Assembly (NCBI RefSeq): GCF_003288845.1
Contig: NZ_NHYN01000002.1
Span: 108,084 to 172,083 of the forward strand
Reading direction: 5' to 3'
DNA: 64,000 nucleotides
DNA from: Helicobacter monodelphidis
Lineage (GTDB): Bacteria > Campylobacterota > Campylobacteria > Campylobacterales > Helicobacteraceae
Shown: one piece after another, positions 8,899-18,147 of the stretch
How the letters are laid out: every line of letters starts with the position of its first letter
How positions within the stretch are numbered: position 1 is the stretch's first letter
Position numbers and translations under genes: made by a program
Notes under the pieces: model-generated
What the model was told of the DNA's origin: nothing
Databases searched by the model: none
Seen by the model: only the letters and a program-made list of their open reading frames with translations

Positions 8899-9726
8899 TC
8901 AAAAAATATCATGTAGATGGTTGGCATTCTCCATCCATTCGTATAAACTGTGCCAATCTTCTTGTTTAATCCACTCTTTTGATTGTTGCATTTCTTTTTG
9001 AAACGCTTCAATGCTCTCTAGTAAATTTTCTTGATTCTGCTTTGCAACTTCGCTCCACATTACGGGTGAACTCTTAGCAATTCTCACCATGCCCTTAAAT
9101 CCTCCTGCAGCTAAAGCAAGAATGCTTTTTGGATCTTCTTGTCTCAAAACAACATTAGCTAAAGCAAAACTGATAATGTGTGGCAAATGACTAATATAAG
9201 CTGCATGATGGTCATGGTCAAAAATATCCATTTTAAGAATCTTCATTCCTAAAGCAAGAAAAACTTCCTTTGCAAAAGCTTTTTGAAAATCACCACTTTC
9301 TTGACAATCAAATAAAATCATCAAACTGCCATTAAAAAGTTCTTTGAATGCGGCTTTAGGACCACTGTTTTCAATCCCACACATTGGGTGAGCGGGAACA
9401 AAATTTTTTTGAATTTCTTTAGGAACAGACTCAAGAATACGTTGTTTCGTGCTACCTAAGTCCACAAGAGTTGTATGAGCAGAAAGAGGAGAAATATGAT
9501 TAAGCGTCTCTATGATGCCTTCAACAGGGGTGGCAAGAAAAATAATATCACATTCCTTAATCTCTTGTAATTCAAGAATCTCATCAACTAAACCCAAGCT
9601 TAAAGCTTGTTGTGCGTGTAACTCATTCGTATCCAATCCCGCAATACTCTTAAACATTTTTGTTTCCCTTAAAGCCAAACCAAGCGAACCACCAATCAAA
9701 CCTAAACCTATAATCCCTGCTTGCAT
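8899..9726 (-). CDS. tyrA: Prephenate dehydrogenase
   Basis: A 275-residue NAD-dependent enzyme converting prephenate to 4-hydroxyphenylpyruvate for tyrosine. The N terminus carries a Rossmann motif GIIGLGLIGGSLGLALRE. HPMCGIENSGP and FDHDHHAAYISHLPHIISFAL are the TyrA catalytic segments. There is no chorismate-mutase or ACT domain, giving a minimal TyrA. An AAGGA site precedes the ATG. It lies 66 bp upstream of pyrB on the same strand. Confidence 0.94.
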   Translation of the reverse strand: MQAGIIGLGLIGGSLGLALRETKMFKSIAGLDTNELHAQQALSLGLVDEILELQEIKECDIIFLATPVEGIIETLNHISPLSAHTTLVDLGSTKQRILESVPKEIQKNFVPAHPMCGIENSGPKAAFKELFNGSLMILFDCQESGDFQKAFAKEVFLALGMKILKMDIFDHDHHAAYISHLPHIISFALANVVLRQEDPKSILALAAGGFKGMVRIAKSSPVMWSEVAKQNQENLLESIEAFQKEMQQSKEWIKQEDWHSLYEWMENANHLHDIF

Positions 9727-9811
9727 TTTTTTCCTTCTATCCTTGAAACTTCTATGAGAGAATTCAATTATACATCATATTGCTTTTAAGGACAATTAAT
9801 CTCAAAAGAGA

Positions 9812-9817
9812 TATAAT
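9812..9817 (+). promoter_or_regulatory. Putative -10 element for bamA
   Basis: A perfect TATAAT lies 41 bp before the ribosome-binding AGGGAG of bamA, in the gap divergent from tyrA. It is proposed as the promoter of the bamA-mqnC-M16 unit. Confidence 0.45.
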
Positions 9818-9858
9818 CCGCTTTTTATAACCAATAAACTTTAGGGAGATTAAATTAT

Positions 9859-12111
9859 TTGTTTCAACAAAAAATACTTTATTTTATTATTTATTTTCTT
9901 TTTTTGTTGCCTGCTTGTTTATTTGCAGCCCCGCTACCAATCATCAGAGAAGTAAACTATAATGGCTTGAATTATATCTCTCCTCTCCTCGCAAATGAAA
10001 TTGCAACTATTAAAATAGGTGAAGAATTAAAACTAATTGATGTGGACCAATCAATTTTAGCATTCTATCAGCAAGGATATTTTGAAGACATATGGGTAAC
10101 TGAAAGTAATGGAATACTTACTTTTAATTTTGTTGAAAAACCTACAATCGCAAAAATCGAAATTAATGGCTATGGGAGCGGAACAGATAAGGAGGCTTTA
10201 TACAAAGAAATCGGTATTAAAAAAGGGGATTTTTACGATACCGGCAAACTTGAACGTGCAGAGCAAAGAATCAAATCCACTTTAGAACAAAAAGGTTTTT
10301 ATGACACTGTTATTGAAACAGAAACAGAAAAACTAAATGAACGTGCTCTGAAATTGATTATCAATGTGAATCAAGGTGAAGAAATTATTATTCGTCAAGC
10401 ACGTTACAATGGTAGCTATGCCCTTTCTGCAAGCCAGATTGAAAGCGTAGCTGCAAACAGAGAAGCAGAATGGTTAGGCTGGATGTGGGGCTTTAATGAT
10501 GGGAAGCTACAAATGCGTGAATTGGGGACAGATGCCGGACGCATTAAAAACTATTATATGACAAAAGGTTTTTTAGATGCTTCTGTGAGTGCTCCAATCT
10601 TAGAAGCTGATTTTGATAGCTACAATGCTAAGTTAACCTATGAAATTAAAGAGGGTGAAGTATATAGTGTAGGTAGTGTGAGTATTGATGTTGATGAAGA
10701 AGTCATTCTAAGCACAGAGTTAATGGATACACTGTATCTTACAGAAGGTAAGAGATTTAATATCGAAACTGTGCGTAAAGATATTGAGAGAATGCGTGAA
10801 ATTATTGGAGATTTAGGCTATGCGTTTGTGCGCATTGACCCACAGCTAGACAGCGATAGAGAGAATGCAAAAGTCCATATCACCTACAAAATTACTCTAA
10901 ATGAAAAAGTAAAAATCCATCGTGTCATCGTTGCAGGCAACACACGCACTCTTGATAGAGTTATTCGACGCGAAGTAACGCTTTCACCCGGCGACCTTTA
11001 TAAGTTATCAAAAGTTAAAACCTCTCGCAATAATTTACGACAACTTGGGTTTTTTGAAAAAGTAGAAATTGAGGAAAAACGCGTCAACGAAAATCAAGTC
11101 GACCTTTTGGTGCAGGTAACAGAGACAAGAACTGGTGAATTTATGTTTGGTGTCGGCTATGGTAGTTATGATGGGTTTTTAGGGAATATATCTGTACGCG
11201 AAAGGAATTTATTTGGTAGCGGTATGAATGCAGGAATTTATATCGATAAAAGCCAAAAAGAAGGCAATTATCGTGCCAACCTCTATAATCCACGCGTATT
11301 AGATTCACTCTATAGTCTCTCAACTGATGTTTATAAACGCGACTACATCACCTATGACTACACAGAAAGGGGAGCAGGATTCTCCCTAACAGGCGGAAGA
11401 AGATTCTTTGACCATTTTCACGCGACTGTGGGTTATAATTACACCCTTACAGAATTAACAAATTTTTATGGTGGCTTAGAGGAAATTTATCGCCCTTATT
11501 TTTATGATAGACCTTACGCAAAAAGCTCTATTGTTCCAGGATTAAGCTATGACAGCACGGATGATTATTATTTTCCGCGAAACGGCTTGAGCATCTCCAC
11601 TTTTATTGAATTTGCAGGAGTTGGTGGTGATGAGAAGTTTATTAAATATTTTGGTCGTGGAGCAGGCTACACTAATTTGGATAACTTTGATGGCTTCGAT
11701 GTAATTTTTCGACTCAAAGGGAGAGCAGGAATGATTCAAGAGCAAGGTTATCTCCCTATCAATGAAAAATTTTATCTAGGTGGCGTGAGTAGCCTTAGGG
11801 GTTACAAATCAAATTCTGTAACCCCTTTTGACGCAAATGGCGTAAGAATTGGTGGAAAATATATGGCGGCTGGGAGTGCTGAAATGAGCTTTGGTTTATT
11901 TGAAACTGTGCAGATGCGCTTAACTCTCTTTTTTGATTATGGTATGATTGGGCAAGCAAGTTTTAATGAAATCCAACGTTATTCAACGGGTGCAGCGATT
12001 GAATGGGTTTCACCATTAGGTCCCATTAGCTTTATGTTCCCGTATGCGTTGAACCCACAACCGGGTGATAAAACTTCGCGTTTTGAATTTGGTATGGGAA
12101 CACGTTTTTAA
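9859..12111 (+). CDS. bamA: Outer membrane protein assembly factor BamA
   Basis: A 750-residue Omp85 protein that inserts beta-barrel proteins into the outer membrane. It has a TTG start with AGGGAG 10 bases upstream, then a signal peptide (about 5-24, ending FAAP). Five POTRA domains occupy about 25-420 and a C-terminal barrel about 430-750, which includes the lid-lock motif as LRGYKS and ends in F (GMGTRF). Length and layout are normal. It is followed 10 bp later by mqnC and an M16 peptidase gene, the same order as H. pylori HP0655-HP0657. Confidence 0.96.
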   Translation: MFQQKILYFIIYFLFLLPACLFAAPLPIIREVNYNGLNYISPLLANEIATIKIGEELKLIDVDQSILAFYQQGYFEDIWVTESNGILTFNFVEKPTIAKIEINGYGSGTDKEALYKEIGIKKGDFYDTGKLERAEQRIKSTLEQKGFYDTVIETETEKLNERALKLIINVNQGEEIIIRQARYNGSYALSASQIESVAANREAEWLGWMWGFNDGKLQMRELGTDAGRIKNYYMTKGFLDASVSAPILEADFDSYNAKLTYEIKEGEVYSVGSVSIDVDEEVILSTELMDTLYLTEGKRFNIETVRKDIERMREIIGDLGYAFVRIDPQLDSDRENAKVHITYKITLNEKVKIHRVIVAGNTRTLDRVIRREVTLSPGDLYKLSKVKTSRNNLRQLGFFEKVEIEEKRVNENQVDLLVQVTETRTGEFMFGVGYGSYDGFLGNISVRERNLFGSGMNAGIYIDKSQKEGNYRANLYNPRVLDSLYSLSTDVYKRDYITYDYTERGAGFSLTGGRRFFDHFHATVGYNYTLTELTNFYGGLEEIYRPYFYDRPYAKSSIVPGLSYDSTDDYYFPRNGLSISTFIEFAGVGGDEKFIKYFGRGAGYTNLDNFDGFDVIFRLKGRAGMIQEQGYLPINEKFYLGGVSSLRGYKSNSVTPFDANGVRIGGKYMAAGSAEMSFGLFETVQMRLTLFFDYGMIGQASFNEIQRYSTGAAIEWVSPLGPISFMFPYALNPQPGDKTSRFEFGMGTRF

Positions 12112-12121
12112 GGAGATATCT

Positions 12122-13174
12122 ATGCAAAGAATAAATGACAATGAAATAAAACAGATAATGAGTCAAGTACCTTTGAAAGAATTAGGTAAAGAGGCTTTTA
12201 AGATTAAACGCGAATTGCATCCACAAAAACTCACAACCTTTGTGGTTGACCGCAACATTAATTACACTAATATTTGCTGGGTGGATTGCAAATTTTGTGC
12301 ATTTAAGCGAGAACTTGGAGATGAGAATGAAGGCTACATTCTTAGTTTTGAGGAGATTGACAAAAAAATTGATGAACTCATTGCAATTGGCGGAACTCAA
12401 ATTCTATTTCAAGGTGGAGTACATCCTAAGCTAAAGATAGAATGGTATGAAGACTTAGTGCGACATATCGCAAAAAAATATCCACAAATCACAATTCATG
12501 GTTTTTCTGCTATCGAAATTGACTACATCGCAAGAATTTCTAAGATTTCTTTACAAGAAACTTTGGCACGACTCAAGGAAGCAGGGTTAAGTTCCATTCC
12601 TGGTGCAGGTGCAGAGATTCTAAGCGATCGTATTCGTGATTTGATTGCCCCTAAAAAATTAAGTGCTGATAGATGGATTGAAGTACACAAAACCGCCCAT
12701 CAATTAGGCATTAAAAGCACTGCTACAATGATGTTTGGAACATTAGAAGATGATAACGACATTATTGAACATTGGCGTAGAATTCGGGAATTACAAGATG
12801 AAACCGGCGGTTTTCGTGCATTCATTATGTGGTCATTCCAACCTGATTACACACCATTAAAAAAAGAATTTCCACACATTCAGAAAGCTTCTTCAAATCG
12901 TTATCTACAACTACTCGCTTCAAGTCGTATCTACTTAGACAATTTTCCCAACATACAAAGCTCATGGGTTACTCAAGGTAGCCATATTGGACAATTATCA
13001 CTTCTTTTTGGTGCAAATGATTTGGGTAGCACAATGCTTGAAGAAAATGTTGTCGCAGCAGCAGGTGCAAAAAACTCAATGAATCAGGCCGAAATGATTC
13101 GATTAATTAAAGATATCGGTGAAATTCCAGCAAAAAGAGATACGGCTTATCGTATTTTGGAGAAATTTGAATGA
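12122..13174 (+). CDS. mqnC: Cyclic dehypoxanthinyl futalosine synthase
   Basis: A 350-residue radical SAM enzyme of the futalosine route to menaquinone. The cluster ligands are C52-x3-C56-x2-C59 (CWVDCKFC). The C-terminal motif GSTMLEENVVAAAG distinguishes MqnC from MqnE. The ATG at 12122 follows AAGGAGATATCT; the longer upstream frame lies inside bamA. The stop overlaps the next ATG as ATGA. Its presence shows the organism uses the futalosine pathway, as Helicobacter and Campylobacter do. Confidence 0.95.
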   Translation: MQRINDNEIKQIMSQVPLKELGKEAFKIKRELHPQKLTTFVVDRNINYTNICWVDCKFCAFKRELGDENEGYILSFEEIDKKIDELIAIGGTQILFQGGVHPKLKIEWYEDLVRHIAKKYPQITIHGFSAIEIDYIARISKISLQETLARLKEAGLSSIPGAGAEILSDRIRDLIAPKKLSADRWIEVHKTAHQLGIKSTATMMFGTLEDDNDIIEHWRRIRELQDETGGFRAFIMWSFQPDYTPLKKEFPHIQKASSNRYLQLLASSRIYLDNFPNIQSSWVTQGSHIGQLSLLFGANDLGSTMLEENVVAAAGAKNSMNQAEMIRLIKDIGEIPAKRDTAYRILEKFE

Positions 13175-14484
13175 AATTTATCAAAAAATTAAAATTGGGC
13201 TTTTGTACCCTTATTTTTACTACAGGAGGACTTATGGCAGCAACACTGGAGAAAATTAATATTAATGGAGTGGAAGTTCCTGTAATTTATGAAGAATCTA
13301 AGCTTGTACCAGCTTTCAATTTGAAGTTAATTTTCACAAATGGCGGAGAATTAGGTACATTTATGTCAAGCAAAAAAGATTACGCATCGTCAATTACAGA
13401 CTTGGGTTCAGCCATATTAGAAGAAGGCACAAAGCAGTTAGGAAGTGTGAAATTTGCACAAGAATTAGAAGAACGTTCCATTACCTTAAGTAGCGATAGT
13501 GGGAGAGAGAGTCTTTCTATTTCTCTTTCAGCGTTAAAAGAAGATATGGGAGACGCTTTAGGATATTTAGATGCTTTATTACGTTCTCCTAACCTCACCC
13601 CTAAAGCTTTAAATAAGGTAAAAGAAGATGCGATTGCAAATATCTTACAGAAAGAGGCGGATTTTGATGAAATTGCCAATGATGAATTGACAAAAATTCT
13701 TTTTAAAGGAACACCATGTGCCTATATTCCAACGCAAAAAAGCATACAGAAAGTGACGCTCAAAGATATTGAAGAATATTATAAGCGTCATATTGTCCTT
13801 AGTGGATTAGTGATTCTCGCTGGAGGTGATGTTAGCTTTAAGGAATTTGAAAAACGTATTCAACCAATTTTATCAAATTTCAAAAAGGGCAATACCTACC
13901 CTATTCAAAAATGTACTCTCGCCCAAACCAAAGAGAATATAATTACTAAAAAACCTACAGAGCAAGCCTATGTTTATTTTGGATCACCGCTCACTATTCA
14001 AGATTACGCAAAAGAGGCATATAAAATGCGTGTGGCAGCTTTCGTTCTTGGTGCAGGGGGCTTTGGTAGTCGCCTCTTAGAGGAAGTGCGCGTAAAAAGA
14101 GGGCTTGCTTATTCAGCTTATTGGCATGCCTACAATACGAAATCAGCTACTTACGGTTTAGGTTACCTACAAACGAAACTTGACAACAAAGATGAGGCGA
14201 TTCAGGTTGTCAAAGAAGTGATTTCAGATTTTATTCAAAAAGGAATAACGCAAGAAGAGTTAGATGCGGCTAAAAAATTCTTGCTTGGTAGCGAACCTTT
14301 ACGCAACGAAACCCTTTCACAACGCCTCTCAAAAGCCTATAATGCGTACTATTTTGGGCAACCCTTAGATTTTGGCATACAAGAACTTGCAAATATCGAA
14401 CGATTGCAATTAGAAGACATCAATGCTTATATCAAGCAACATCGCGAAATATTAGATTTAAGTTTCTCTATCGTTGAAAAATAG
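13171..14484 (+). CDS. M16-family peptidase-like protein lacking the zinc motif
   Basis: A 437-residue secreted protein: signal peptide at about 8-23 and two M16 halves. Where active M16 enzymes carry the H-x-x-E-H zinc motif, this one has SAILEEGTKQLG (about 88-99), so the zinc ligands are missing. The second half retains the RVKRGLAYSAYW segment (about 308-319) typical of the partner domain. M16B proteins often work as an active/inactive pair, so this is probably the non-catalytic partner of another M16 protein elsewhere in the genome. It matches the position of H. pylori HP0657, downstream of mqnC. Confidence 0.85.
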   Translation: MKFIKKLKLGFCTLIFTTGGLMAATLEKININGVEVPVIYEESKLVPAFNLKLIFTNGGELGTFMSSKKDYASSITDLGSAILEEGTKQLGSVKFAQELEERSITLSSDSGRESLSISLSALKEDMGDALGYLDALLRSPNLTPKALNKVKEDAIANILQKEADFDEIANDELTKILFKGTPCAYIPTQKSIQKVTLKDIEEYYKRHIVLSGLVILAGGDVSFKEFEKRIQPILSNFKKGNTYPIQKCTLAQTKENIITKKPTEQAYVYFGSPLTIQDYAKEAYKMRVAAFVLGAGGFGSRLLEEVRVKRGLAYSAYWHAYNTKSATYGLGYLQTKLDNKDEAIQVVKEVISDFIQKGITQEELDAAKKFLLGSEPLRNETLSQRLSKAYNAYYFGQPLDFGIQELANIERLQLEDINAYIKQHREILDLSFSIVEK

Positions 14485-14490
14485 CTGGAG

Positions 14491-14515
14491 GTGAATGCAT
14501 AATATTTGCATTCAC
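14491..14515. terminator. Stem-loop between convergent genes
   Basis: A perfect 9-bp inverted repeat (GTGAATGCA at 14491-14499, TGCATTCAC at 14507-14515) with a 7-base loop lies 6 bp after the M16 gene and 13 bp before the end of the leftward ATP-grasp paralogue. No T-run follows on either strand. It probably serves both directions as a terminator or stabilising 3' hairpin. Confidence 0.5.
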
Positions 14516-14528
14516 AAATAAATACTTC

Positions 14529-15536
14529 CTAAATTCCATTCGCTCGCTTGTTCTTAATAATTTTAATCATATTGTGGGCAATTTCTTGAACTAGATCAAT
14601 TCTTGTTGCAAAACTCACACACCCTACTTTAAGACGATTTAAAATATAATGTTCACCGTGTGGGATAAAATCTGCAGACCAAATGGGCGGAATTTCTCCG
14701 TTTGCCAACTTTAAACAAATCTCTGGAATTTTAGCCTTCAAAGTCTTGATTAGCGTTCGATGAGAATCCAAAAATTCATAACGATACTGTGCTCCCATAA
14801 ACAGACTCGTCCCAAACATTCCTTTTGCAGGAATTTTACATAAAATTTCACAAGGAGTATCATAATTAATCAGCACCGATAATTCACCTCTAGCAATATC
14901 TGCCAAAAAAGGCAAATCAAGAATCGCCTTTGTTTCGTCAATATAAGTTGAATAACCTTCTAAAAAATCTCCCAGTGCAAGAGTTCGTAACTGATGCTCC
15001 TTAGCAGAAAAAATCTCAATCATATCACTTAATTTAACCTTATCTTCTAATCCTTTATTTTCAAGAGTACGTACCCTCCAAATCCCCTCACTGCCAAAAG
15101 AGGGCTTTAAAACACGTTCAGAAGTAACAAGAGAATAAGGAAAAGAATCTTTAAAACGTTCTTTATTGCCATACCCATAAGAATCTTCCGCAACAAGACC
15201 GTTTGATATTAACTTTAGCAAAGAATCCCGACGCGAAAATTCTTCAATTACATTAGGAGCAATAACTCCAAAAACACCTACCCTTTCAAGACTTCTAAGC
15301 AACTCTAAATAGCTTTCTCGCTCTAGAGGATATAAATTCTCCAATTCAATGCGTGAAAAATATCCACTTGCACTCTTAGAAATAGATTCAAACAATTCTT
15401 CTTTTTGGGAAACCTCAAAAACCTTAACTTCACCTTCCCAACCTTTACTTCTTAATGCCTCAAGAAGGGCTTCACGCTCAATTCTATCTCTTCCTTCAAC
15501 TTGTTTACATGCTTCAAAAATAATCATTTTTTGCAT
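14529..15536 (-). CDS. Degenerate ATP-grasp-like paralogue
   Basis: A 335-residue protein related over its length to the protein at 2267-3382. Shared segments are ERVLK with a glycine loop and GIWRVR (K144, 147-156), a DLPFLADI strand, KIPAKG...LFMGAQYRYE and IPPIWSADF (D289). At the position of the catalytic E336/N338 pair it has YILNRLKVGC, so Glu becomes R301 and Asn becomes K303. It is therefore probably catalytically dead or altered. It is the last gene after a sensor kinase and a phosphoesterase, overlapping the latter by one base. A regulatory partner of the intact paralogue is a hypothesis. Confidence 0.7.
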   Translation of the reverse strand: MQKMIIFEACKQVEGRDRIEREALLEALRSKGWEGEVKVFEVSQKEELFESISKSASGYFSRIELENLYPLERESYLELLRSLERVGVFGVIAPNVIEEFSRRDSLLKLISNGLVAEDSYGYGNKERFKDSFPYSLVTSERVLKPSFGSEGIWRVRTLENKGLEDKVKLSDMIEIFSAKEHQLRTLALGDFLEGYSTYIDETKAILDLPFLADIARGELSVLINYDTPCEILCKIPAKGMFGTSLFMGAQYRYEFLDSHRTLIKTLKAKIPEICLKLANGEIPPIWSADFIPHGEHYILNRLKVGCVSFATRIDLVQEIAHNMIKIIKNKRANGI

Positions 15537-16216
15537 TAAAATCCTTCTTTACTCAATAAGTCTTTTAGTCGAATGGGCATAAAATCTGTTTTATCAATAC
15601 AAGCATTCACGCAACGATTGTCAAAAGTATCATGGCTATGCGTATGCCCATGTATATTCATTGCACATTGGGAAATTTCAAAAAGTTTCTCTAATATTTC
15701 TTTAATTGCAATAAAACGATTATCATTAGGGTAACGATCAAACAAAGGATAATGACTAAACAAAATCCGTATTCCACAAATATCCGCAACAACTGCACTC
15801 AAAAGAGATTGTTGTTCTATTGGCAAATTATTCAAAAAAAATTGCATTTGTTCCAAAATTTCCTGTTTTTGTGGAACGAGGAGGCACAACCCATGAATTA
15901 TACAAAAATCACTCTGCTGAATCACTGAAAAATTTTGTTCTTTAATATCATGATTTCCTAAAATAAGATATTTATGTCCTTTTAATTTTTTTATATACTT
16001 TTTTCCTTTATCCCCAATTAAATCTCCCAAGTGTAAAAGAGTATCATTATCTTGAATAAGGTTATTCCAACGTTTCCTTAAACGTTTAAATACCTCTTTT
16101 TTGGAAGAAAGGTCATCAAAGCGATGTGGTTCTTTTTCTAAAATCTTCTGATGGCCAAAATGTGTATCAGAAACAATAAAAGTATTTTCGTCAAAAGCCA
16201 TATTTTGCACTTTCAT
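15536..16216 (-). CDS. Calcineurin-like metallophosphoesterase
   Basis: About 226 residues. The motifs of metallophosphoesterases are all visible: SDTHFGH near the N terminus, HLGDLIGD, LGNHD, SHYP and HGHTHSH. These bind two metal ions and cleave phosphate esters; this group includes small nucleotide or RNA phosphodiesterases, but the substrate is unknown. The ATG at 16216 has GAGG eight bases upstream and overlaps the kinase stop as ATGA. Cotranscribed with the sensor kinase upstream and the degenerate ATP-grasp gene downstream. Confidence 0.85.
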   Translation of the reverse strand: MKVQNMAFDENTFIVSDTHFGHQKILEKEPHRFDDLSSKKEVFKRLRKRWNNLIQDNDTLLHLGDLIGDKGKKYIKKLKGHKYLILGNHDIKEQNFSVIQQSDFCIIHGLCLLVPQKQEILEQMQFFLNNLPIEQQSLLSAVVADICGIRILFSHYPLFDRYPNDNRFIAIKEILEKLFEISQCAMNIHGHTHSHDTFDNRCVNACIDKTDFMPIRLKDLLSKEGF

Positions 16217-17826
16217 TTTATCGCCTCTGAACATTCTTGGTTTGGTGGCTGACAAGGGACAGTAATCTGAAAATAAGCCCCCTGATTCTTATTGAAAGCT
16301 CGAATTTTTCCATGCATACTCCGCTCAATAATCATCTTTGCTGTGGGTAGCCCAACCCCGCTCCCTTTCGCACCCTTTGTTGAAAAATAAGGGTCAAAAA
16401 TATAAGGCAAATCAGCAGGACAAACGCCTCCGGCATTATCCAAAATACCAATTTCAACCGCTGAATTGCCCTCAACCTGCTGAATTGTAATATAAATCTC
16501 ACCTAAAAAATCCGGCTGTTGCTGGATTTTTTCTTGAATTGCATCTTTTGCATTCTGAATTAACACCAAAAGGGCTTGTTTGAACTCATTAGAAAACCCA
16601 TAAATCATCGTCGTTTGGCAAGTCTCATCATTAATGTTTATACGAATGCAACTCCTCATTAAAAATTGAGGCTCTAGCATAGCAACAACACTCTCTAAAA
16701 CTTTCTTTGGACTAAAATATTTTGCCTGTTTTGAAGGGGAGAAAAAATCTCTAAAATCATTGATTGTTTGGCTCATAAAATCAATTTGTTGATAAATACG
16801 ATTAATATAAGTCGTGCAACTTTCTTGGTCTAAAGAACCTTCACAAAACAATTCATGCAAACTAGAAATCTCCAAAGAAAGAACATTTAAGGGTTGTCGC
16901 CATTGATGTGCAATCACGCCAATCATCTCCCCCATGCTTGCCATTTTGCTTTGTTGCAACAACAATGCACGATCCTTTTCTCTTTCCTTTTCTAACACCA
17001 GTCGTTCACTAATATCGCGAACAGCAAGATAGATATTACGTTGGTTGTCGCAAATAAAGAGTTGCCCACAAATTTCAACTGAAAAAGGTATTTGGCTTTG
17101 CTGATTAATAATAGTTGCATTAATAAAAAGATTATCATTTGGTTGAATATGATGTAATTTTTCTGAAACATCTCCTCTTTCTTTCTCTGGAATTAACTGC
17201 AAAAAATTAACACCTTGTATATCTTTCAATCCCACGATTTGCAATGCAATATGATTAGCTTCTAATATATTCCCACATTCTCTATTCTCATCATTTCTGG
17301 CAGTCAAAATAAAAATTCCATCATAGCCTATATGGAAAAGTTGCCGATAACGTCTTTCGCTTGTCAAACGTACGCGAATCTCATTTTGCATAACAGATTC
17401 CAACTCGTCAAATAAAGATTCTAAATTATGAATTTGCTCATTTTTATCCAAAAGTCGAAAAACCTCCATCTTCTCATTAAAAAACAAGGCGATAAAGAGA
17501 TTATTATAAATTTTTTTTAACTGGACAACAACTTGTTCGGTCTGGTATTGCAAGGACATTGGAGAGCAGATAATATCATTCCCTTCCTTCTGCATTGCAT
17601 TCTTTAAAGAAGCAAAATGAGTAAAAAGATTTTTTAAGAATGGTGATGACTGATGAATGGATTTAGCCTCTAAATAAAAAAATGACAAAAATTCACTATT
17701 ATAAGCGACTACCTTAAAGTTATCGTCAGGCGAGTCACTAAAACAAAAAATTGGAATAGGAAAAGACTGAAGAACAGCAACTAATTCTTCTTGAGTATGT
17801 TGAGAAAACTGATAATTTTGATTCAC
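16213..17826 (-). CDS. PAS-containing sensor histidine kinase
   Basis: A 537-residue cytoplasmic kinase with no membrane segments. A PAS-like region occupies about 10-130, a second PAS domain about 160-270 (YRQLFHIGYDGIFIL), followed by a coiled linker and a dimerisation helix with HQWRQPLN (about 308-315). The ATPase domain has the N box (QNAKDAI), DNAGG and GSGVGLPTAKMI. HWRQPLN-type kinases are common in Campylobacterota. The start is GTG with AAGGAGGAGAG upstream. No response regulator is adjacent, so it is an orphan. The phosphoesterase and ATP-grasp genes follow in the same unit; its signal is unknown. Confidence 0.9.
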   Translation of the reverse strand: MNQNYQFSQHTQEELVAVLQSFPIPIFCFSDSPDDNFKVVAYNSEFLSFFYLEAKSIHQSSPFLKNLFTHFASLKNAMQKEGNDIICSPMSLQYQTEQVVVQLKKIYNNLFIALFFNEKMEVFRLLDKNEQIHNLESLFDELESVMQNEIRVRLTSERRYRQLFHIGYDGIFILTARNDENRECGNILEANHIALQIVGLKDIQGVNFLQLIPEKERGDVSEKLHHIQPNDNLFINATIINQQSQIPFSVEICGQLFICDNQRNIYLAVRDISERLVLEKEREKDRALLLQQSKMASMGEMIGVIAHQWRQPLNVLSLEISSLHELFCEGSLDQESCTTYINRIYQQIDFMSQTINDFRDFFSPSKQAKYFSPKKVLESVVAMLEPQFLMRSCIRININDETCQTTMIYGFSNEFKQALLVLIQNAKDAIQEKIQQQPDFLGEIYITIQQVEGNSAVEIGILDNAGGVCPADLPYIFDPYFSTKGAKGSGVGLPTAKMIIERSMHGKIRAFNKNQGAYFQITVPCQPPNQECSEAIK

Positions 17827-17998
17827 CTCTCCTCCTTAAAATGAGGTTATCGTGAGATGCAAGATCAACGATAAACTAATAGGCATACCTCCAAATATTC
17901 TACTCTAAATTTTCTTTAAAAATCGTTAATATTCTCAAATTTCTTTATGTTCAAATTTATATTCAAAGAAAAAATTATATAATATTTTAAGGCTACCG

Positions 17999-18007
17999 TG
18001 TTATAAT
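17999..18007 (+). promoter_or_regulatory. Extended -10 promoter of the phosphate permease
   Basis: TGTTATAAT is an exact extended -10 sequence (TGnTATAAT), 141 bases before the ATG. No clear -35 box is needed in this group. There is no direct start-site evidence. Confidence 0.55.
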
Positions 18008-18033
18008 GACAACATTAAGCTGATACTTGAAGG

Positions 18034-18045
18034 CTTAATATTAAG
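18034..18045. promoter_or_regulatory. Palindrome in the permease leader, possible operator
   Basis: CTTAATATTAAG is a perfect 12-base palindrome 27 bases after the -10 box, inside the presumed leader. A dimeric repressor could bind here. The protein that would do so is not identified, and a palindrome of this length in AT-rich DNA may occur by chance. Confidence 0.3.
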
Positions 18046-18147
18046 GGCTATCCTGAATAGGGAAGCATATTTTCTATTGATTAAATAAAGAATATGTTGT
18101 TATATTTTGGCTAGTTTCTTAAAAACTTAAAAATTGGGGGTTTTCTT

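Larger units (their letters stand above)
17827..18147. other. Divergent regulatory gap before the phosphate permease
   Basis: A 321-base gap between the leftward kinase and the rightward permease. No gene is visible. It holds the extended -10 promoter and a 12-base palindrome described separately. The leader of the permease transcript would be about 135 bases, long enough for regulation. Confidence 0.6.
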
